NCBI GenBank assembly: GCA_037447655.1
Contig: JBBHKE010002620.1
Location: forward strand, 254,881-274,880
Direction of reading: 5' to 3'
Source of the DNA: Zygnema cylindricum
Taxonomy: Eukaryota > Streptophyta > Zygnematophyceae > Zygnematales > Zygnemataceae
DNA: 20,000 bases
In this document: one piece after another, positions 9,501 through 18,100 of the stretch
How the letters are laid out: each line of letters starts with the position of its first letter
Numbering within the stretch: the stretch's first letter is position 1
Notes under the pieces: model-generated
Told to the model about the DNA's origin: nothing
Databases searched by the model: none
What the model saw: the letters and a program-made list of their open reading frames with translations, nothing else
Program-made: the position numbers and the translations under genes

Positions 9501-10677
9501 AGATGGTAAAGAGATTATCGAGAGGAAGAGAAAGGTCACCCCCCCCCCATTTCTCAGCTCCGGACATTTGCCGAATTCTGTTTTTTTCTTTCTTAACATG
9601 GAAGCGAATTGTAGTCTATCATTTTAAAGTTTTCTGATTTTCTATCAAATTTATGCTGGAATTGAAGTTGTTAAACTTATTTTCTTTTGTTTTTCTTGTT
9701 TCGTTTCGTTTTCTTTTTTTCTGTTTTTTTTTTTTTTTTCTTGTGGGGATATACAGGTAGTTCGAAAGATCAACTCCAACGACTCATAACGGATATCGAA
9801 CAGGTTACTAATTTTTTTGCTTCATATTATGATTATTTTTGATGTATAACTTGTAATTTTTGGTTCATATATGGTTTTTTAGTTTGTAACTCATAAATAT
9901 CGTGTTTAGTTTTCTTAGTACAATTTAATGTTTATGAGTTTTATGACTCGTAAACACCGAGAAATTTTCACATTGCACATTAATGTTTTCTGAAGTTATT
10001 TGTTCGATTTCCACACCACATTCATATGCTGCAAGTTCACGAATTGAGAAATTGGAAGCTTGTCGTTTTACCTCTATTATTCCCAGTTTATATATTTATT
10101 TCACTTTATGTATTTACTTTACTTTTTATTTTACTGAAGTTTTAAAAATGGGAATTTGTGGTTGTTGAGTATTCTGTGTATCACTATTGGGGTTAATAGT
10201 TTTTTTTCGCCTCCTCAATTAGATTTTCTCCGTGCACACCTGTCCAATGTCTTTTGGAGACTGATTAATATTTTAATCGAAAGGTAACCATTGGATTAAT
10301 AATCCATTGAACTTAAATTTTTTGACAAGTTTTCACTGAGAAAAATGAGTTTCAAAGCTGACGCTAATAGCGATACAAAGTGTATCTTCTTTTTACTTCA
10401 ATGTACTTCTTTGTATCTTCATTGAACTTGTGTCTTTCATTTTTTTACCTTTTTTATTTTTAATCTTTTTTGTTTTTTGTTTTTTTTTGTTTTTTTTTTT
10501 TTTTTTTACAGACCAAGGATGCTGTAGATAGACAAGCCGAGGATTTGAAAAAACAAAGGGAAGTGCTGCAAAGCCAGGCAGCTGCTCTGCAGATTCAAGG
10601 ACAGCAAATGTCCCAGTTACAGGTAATTTTAGGTTAAATAATGCAATATATCGATTATATACCGATCTCTCTCTCCC

Positions 10678-10726
<49 letters not shown>

Positions 10727-13700
10727 GTGGATGTGTGTATATATATGTTATATAATACGATTAATTTGGAGAAGGAGAGGGAGTGGGAGAGGGAGAGAGA
10801 GAGCAAAAATGCATTTAACGATCAATATGTGTAATAAGCAATTTAGAGAAGGAGAAGGAGAGGGGAAGGGAGAGGGAGAGAGAGAAGGGTGTATTGCAAA
10901 TTCAAGGACGGCAAACATCCTTGTTACAGGTAATTTTAGGTTAAAAAACGGATATAACAATCACAAAATATAACTATATAATTATGTATGTGTTAAATTT
11001 ATGTTTGTATCTTTCATAAATCTATCATATTTACAAAGATCTAGGTATATTACGATCAAATTGGAGAGGGAGAGGGAGCCTTTTCAAAATACAAAAGTCA
11101 AGTGCTATAATTGCAAATAAAAAGCCGCGGACTCTAAAAACATTTCCAAGCTGCGAGTTGTTAAATAGACATCATTGCAAAAGTAACTTTTTTTTATTCA
11201 CTCTCTTTCCCATACATTCCTTACTTATTCCAAGAAATTTACTTTCTCCATAGGATTGTAGGTTGAGAAAATAGGTGATTGAGCAATAGTAGTCTCTTTC
11301 TTTTTCTGTTCAAATTTTAAAGAATGTGACAGGTTTCAGTTTTCTTCGAAATGAGCAATAGTAATCTCTTTTTTGTGCTTTCATTTTATATGTGAATGTG
11401 ATAGGTTTCAATTTCTTTGCCGAGTTCTTTGGCCCGGAAAGAAAAACCTCGTCGACGCGAAAAAATTTTAAGTGACGATCCGAAAGAATGGCAACAACAC
11501 AAATTTGTACAACATGGAACCTACGGTTTCATCCAATTCAGGTGAGAGAGGGAGAGGGAGTGGGATGGAGAGGGAGAGGGAGTGAAAAGGGAGGAGGGAG
11601 GGAGGGAGAGATGGAGGGCGCGCAAATCAGTTATTTAAAAAATCAGTTAATGAAAAGGCTTATTCGAAACGAAATGGATATGTGAAAAAGTTTTGCAGCA
11701 TGGAACCTAGGGTTTCATTCAATTCATGTAAAATAAGTTTATAAACAAGTCAATTATTAATAAATCAGTTAATTTAAACGTTTATTCCCAAAAGAAAGGT
11801 TCACATTTGTACGGCATGGGAACCAATGGGTTTCATCCAATCCAGGTAAAAAAACACTACGAAACAGATTAATTATTAAAACAAAAAGGTATTAAGAAAA
11901 ACTTTCGATAAAAAGGTTTATTCTCAAAAGAATGGAAATAGCATAAATTTTGACAGCATGAAACTTACGATTTCTTCCAATTCAGGTAATAAATAAAAGA
12001 AATAACTGGATAGAATATCTTTGAACAAGAAAAAGTGAAAAGTGAAAGAAAAATTTATAATTTTCAAAGATTGGTAGAAGATAAAACTCTAAAAACTTAT
12101 TATTTTTTATTACACTCAATATCAGGCTCCTTCGTCGTCCGGGATTTTGAAAAATGGCCTGGTTTGTGACAAATGTCACAGTGGAAAATGTCACTCTCAT
12201 ATGCTACACCTTTTATCTCTATTACAGTTATCCACTTTAATTCGAGTGAGAGTTTTTTTGTTTTGAACCGAAATCATAAATTAGTGTTAATACACTTTTG
12301 TTACGTGACCGACAATGAGCAAGGTTGCAAAGCATAATTTAACGTGGTTAATTCTAATGAAGTATAAAATTCTGACGAGGTATTGCATTCTAATAAAGTA
12401 TTCATGCTAATAAAAGTATTAATTCCAATAAAGTAGTAATGCTAATAAAGTATCGATGCTGATAAAGTATTAAGGCTAATAAAAGTATTAATTCTAATAA
12501 AATTTCAATGCTGTTAAGGTATTAATGCTAATAAAGTATCAATGCTAATAAAGTATTAATGCTAATAATATATTAATGCTAATAATTCACTAGCTTTTAT
12601 AGCAATGGGTGAAATACAGTGCTCACTACTGTTAAGAGTTAAACATTAGAACTTTAACTTTATTTCACCGTTTGATAACTTTATTTTCAACCTGTTGATA
12701 ACTTTGTTTTCAACACTTTTTTAACTTTATTTTCAACTGTAACCATATTTCCAACTGTTTGATAACTCTTATTTTCAACCCTTTTGAGGAATGCAATGGA
12801 AAGGGAAAATCATCACCTTTTGATTGCTCCACTATAAAAACAAAATCCAACGGTTGAAAATAAAGTTACAAATCTTTTAGTGCCCGGAAAATGTGTAACA
12901 CTAATAGTGGTGGGCAGTGTATCTCAGCCCTCAAACGAGTTCATTTGTAGAGAATTCATTCTAGTATTTCTCTTCCACAAATAATAAAACTAACAATTTC
13001 GTTAGAGAAATATTGTTTCTATGAACCAGTTTTGACCTATTTTGACATACTGCTCTATTGGTTCTTAATTCCAAATCGGCAATTTTATCAGTTGATTGTC
13101 CTTATCCAATTTTCTCTTTCTTGGGAAAGAGGGAAAGGGAGGGAGAGGGGAGGGAGAGGGGAGGGAGAGGGAGAGGAGAGGAAGGAGGGAGATGGAGAGA
13201 GAAAGGGGAGGGAGAGGGAAAGGGTGAGGGAGAGTGAGTACACTGTGAGTCAATATTAGTGTTAAAAACACCAATGGGTTCTCGGTTTATTTTTTTTGGC
13301 CCCTGAATATAAAATAGCTTTAAGAAAACTCATGCCTAATTCTTTCTAATTCTTTCTGGGGTTAAAAATGGTCCACATAATTTGGAACCGAAACTAAAAC
13401 AGTACTTTATACTGCAACTGCCTCATACTAACTATCTCTTAACGTTAATAGCAATTCACGCTTTCTCTCCCTCTCTCTCCCTCTCCCTCTCCCTCTCCCC
13501 TTCCCTCTCTCTCTATATCTCTCTCTCTCTCTCCCTCTCCCTCTCCCTCTCCCCCTCCCTCCCCTCCCTCCCTCCCTTCCTCACCCTCTCCCTCTCTCCC
13601 TCTCTCCCCTCCCCCTTTCCTCTCTCCCCTCCCCTCCCTCCTCGCCCAGTTCCTACCGCGTCTCTGCCTCTAAGTTCGTGACGACGGGTCTCGCGGCTCT

Positions 13701-15091
13701 GCGCATGGCGGAGCACCGCAACTTCCAGGGCTGCGTGTGGTTCGGCAACGACGGGAAGGACGTGGAGGGTGACTTGAATATGCTGCACACCAACGAACAC
13801 CACTATGCCAGGGTGAGTACTGAAGTGCTAAGATAGTGCGGTAGTTAGATAGTAAGGTAGTAAGGTGTTAAGGTAATAAGATACTAAGATGCTAAGGTAT
13901 TAAGATACTGAGGTGTTAAGATACTAAGATGCTAAGGTATTAAGATACTGAGGTATTAAGATACTAAGGTATTAAGATGCTAAGGTATTCAGATACTAAG
14001 GTGTGAAGTTACTAAGGTGTTAAGATACTATGGTATTAAGATACTAAGGTATTAAGATACTAAGGTGTTAAGATGCTATGGTATTAAGATACTATGGTAT
14101 TAAGATACTAAAATACTAAGGTACTAAGATACTAAGGTACTAAGATACTAAGATACTAAGGTACTACTAAGATACTAAGGTACTAAGGTACTAAGATACT
14201 AAGATACTAAGGTACTGAAATACTAAGGTATTAAGATACTAAGATACTAAGCTACTAAGATACTAAAATACGAGAATACTAGAATACTAAAATGCTAAAA
14301 GACTTTGTTTTTCGTTTTTTGTTCTGTTTTTCATTTTCCAAATTTGTTTGTTCTCTTGAGTTTTTTATGAGGATTGTTCTCGCAGTTTTTCATGAGTGTT
14401 TTTTTATGAGCAGTTTTTTTTTGAGCAGCATTCTGGGAGCAGTTTTTTGTGCAGTCTTTTGTGAGCTTGAGCAGTTTTTTGTCAGTATTCGGAGTTTTTT
14501 GTGGGAGTTTGCAGGTTTTTTTGAGAATTGTGCAGTTTTTCATTAGAATTTTGTATTTTTTATAGGGGTTTTGTATGTATTTTATGCAGAGTTTTGCAGT
14601 ATTTCATGAGGATTTGCAGTTTTCACAAGAATTTGCTGTTTTTTATGAGAGTTCACTATTCTTTTTGGAGAGTTTGCAGTTTTCTTTTTCTTTTTGAGGG
14701 TATTGTTTTCTCATCTTTGCATGGAAGGGTAGAATATTTCTTACTATCAGTATGGGAGAGTTCGTAACTTTCTTTTCCCACACTTCCCTTCTAATTTTTC
14801 ATGAGAATTTGCAGTTTATTTCCTTTTTTTTTAGAATATTCGAGAATCTTTTCCTGAGATACCAAAGTACGAAAATTCAAAGTAAATCAGTTTATAAGAT
14901 CTTGTGCTACTTTCTTTGCACATGAAAGTTATTTATTTTAAAGCTATTTATTTCAAACATTGTCATAAAGTTGTGAAACAGTATCTTACAAAAGAAAAAC
15001 GAAGACTACAGCAGAACCAAGCCTAGAAAAACCCAAAAAAACCCTATTTTTTCGCCTTGAACCGGCTCGACTAATTTATAACGTTTTTTCT

Positions 15092-15131
<40 letters not shown>

Positions 15132-18100
15132 TTTAAAAAACAGTACGAGCCGGTGGTTTTGGAATGTAACCTGAAAAGTAAAACCGGTTCAACTGGAGGT
15201 TTTGTGGTCGCAGCCATGGATGATGAGGAGTTTGTGATGATAAGAGAGGAGAAAGCTGAGGTACATTTATTTTTCCTTTTCCTTTTCCTTCATTATTTCT
15301 CCTTTTCTTTTCCTTTTTCTTAATGATTTTTCCCTTTCCTTTTCTATTTCCTTTTCCTTTTTTATTTCCTTTTCCTTTTCCTTTTTTATTTCCTTTTCCT
15401 TTTCCTTTCCTTTTCCTTAAGGATCTTTCCTTTTTCTTTTTCTTTTCCTTTTCCTTTTCCTTTTCCTTCATGATTTTTCCGTTTCCTCTTCGGTAATGAT
15501 TTTTCATTTTCCTTTTCTATTTCCTTTTCCTTATCCATTTCCTTTTCCTTAATTATTATTGCTTTGTCGTTTTGACAAAGCTGTCACAGTTTCAGCTCTT
15601 GGTTTTTTTTTGGCGCTTATGGTTTTATTTCAAAATAGAATGGATACAAACTGGTGTAAAACATTTAGTGTTTCAAGGATCTGTTGAAGTCAATACGGTT
15701 ATAGATCATATTTTTTGCGGCACAAAAACGACAAAGTATTTGCGGCTTTTTTGGCTTTTATAATCTTTTTCTGAATTATTAAATCGGACTCTTATTACTT
15801 CTCTTTTTTATTATTGATTAAGATCTTAAGCTTTAAACTACAAGTGTTTTACCTTTCGAATTGTTACTCTCTCTGTACTATATAATGTGAAAGGTGAAGC
15901 CATAGTAGCAAATAGAGTGGAAAGAATGGGAACAGACAGAATGCTCTGTTTTGATTAATGATTTCAAAACTGATACAAAACATAAGAAAAAGACAAGCTA
16001 AATAGAGAAAATATCTTGAGAGTACCCTCTCAAGGACTGAAACGTACTTTCCTATTTTGAAGGGGCACTTGACCTTTCGGTCAAGAGCCAGGGTCAAGAT
16101 TTATAACCAGATCTTGACCAGAATCTAATTACGTGAAAGTACATTGATTGTAAAAACAGAGAAAGACCGAAATACTGAAATCCTAGATACTAGGACAGAC
16201 TGCACAGACTGCAGAGTTCTGAATAGCGAAATTCTAGATGACAGAATTCAGAATTTCGCTATTTAAAAACATTGAACAAAAACATTAACTTCTATCAAAG
16301 ACTACTCTTCTAACATATAAAGGTTTAGTTAATTCGTAATATAAAATAGACGGGCTGATTTGTTTAGTGTAAATCCTCATTTAGTGTTGAAAAGCACTGT
16401 TCTGGAAAATCTTACAATTTTTTTTATGAACCATCAGGGTTTAATCCATTATAAACTTTACTAAAAAAACCACACTATTTAAAATGGTAGCATTGTTCTA
16501 TTATCATAACCATTGCATTTTCTATTATTATCAAGGTGGGTCACTGTAATCTAAATATCTTTGAACTCCTCACAACAAATGGTGTAAACTACACTGAAAA
16601 CTAATTTCGAACCTTTTTACATTCTCATCACCAGAATTATGTTCCACGCTAGTTTTTCAGCCACACTAAAAACGAACCCACACTGTAGTGGAATTACCAA
16701 AGATGTGCTATTACCATCGTTATTGCTTAATCATCATTTACTGTTCATGTTCTATTACCGTCATTTATCACTGTTGCGTAACCATTATATACTGTTCTTA
16801 TTAAATTACCATCATTTATCACTATTGCTTAACCATCATTTATTGTTCGTATTCTATTACCATCTTTATCACCTAACCATCATATATTGCCAAACATACT
16901 AGTACCATCATCGTTGCTTAAACATCATTATTGTTTAACCACCATCTATTGTTTACCAACCCCTTTTTTTACGACTCGTTTAAACAGTTGGAGGAACCGA
17001 CTTCGTTTCAGTACCAGCTTACGGAGTGTTCCCCTCCTCTTTTCGGAGAACTGAGCGGTCGATATGTGTGGGAGTGGTTTGAATACCATCGAGTTATCGT
17101 GGGAGTCGATCATTTTTTGATGTATAATGTGAACGCTTTGAGCAGTAATGTGATGGACCATTTGAAAGATTATGTGAGTGAAGGAATGATGGAGGTTATC
17201 GATTTCTCCGACGCAATGTCATATAGCGTTTGGTGGTGGGGACAGGTATATAATATCCTCGTTATACCCTCTCTCCTCTCCCTCTCCCTCTCCCTGTCCC
17301 TCTCCCTCTCCCTCGCGCTCCCTCCCTTTCTCGTCTCTCTTTTCTTTTCTCCCATCCTCTCTTGCTCCCCTCTCCTTCGCCTCTCCTCTTCCACTCTCCT
17401 CTCCCTCTCCCTGCCCTCTTTCTCCTGTTTTCTTCTCCATTTCCAGCTCCCTCTCCCTTCTCCTCTCACCTGTTGCAGAACCTCCTGCAGGTCCACTACC
17501 TGAAAACGTTGCGCTCCTCTTCTCTCTCCCTCCCTCCCTCCCCCCTCTTTTCCCGAAGCTCTAAACCTAGTTTAAACTTTAAACCTAACCAGTCCAAAAT
17601 TGATCACCTTTTTTCTCTTTCCTTCTCTGTTCAATTTTTCGCAGTCGATCACATAACACGACTGCAAAAAAAGTCCAAACTGATCAAAAAACTGATCAAA
17701 AACTGATCAAAAACTAAGTAAAAAACTGATAAAAACCCGGATCAAAAACTGAAAAAAACCGATCAAAAACCGATCAAAACACGACCAAAAACCCGAACAA
17801 AAACCGATCAAAAACCGATTTCTGATTTCTCCTTCCCTTTCTTCTTCTTATTCTCCGCAGTCCATCACCCAACACGACTGCATCTTTCGATCTCGTCGAA
17901 CCTCAAAATGGATAACAATGATCGATTTAGACGAATTTGTCGACGCTCGACCTCCTCACTCCGTCGGATCTTTACTTAAAAAATATGAAGACAAGCCATG
18001 GATAACCCATGGGTCCGTATGGTGGGGAGTGCACGTATGTAACGATAGAGAGGGAGACGATCTTTGGGGTTTAGAGCAGATGACCTACCATTGGCCCGGG

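Noticed and set aside
12130-12200. Candidate exon after AATATCAG in intron 7, with a C-x-x-C-H-like peptide
   Set aside because: The required phase 2 frame hits TGA after seven codons and no in-frame donor exists. Exon 8 at 13650 continues exon 7 perfectly.
16015-16119. Bacterial-type terminators
   Set aside because: The hairpins lack a following T-run and lie within an intron of a spliced gene.
16639-16902. 87-residue H/L-rich plus frame
   Set aside because: It translates the 51-bp minisatellite ahead of exon 10.
17246-17503. Read-through of exon 10 into an S/L/P-rich tail
   Set aside because: The extension is a CT repeat, and splicing at 17245 to 17861 restores the conserved HDC...DLDEF order.
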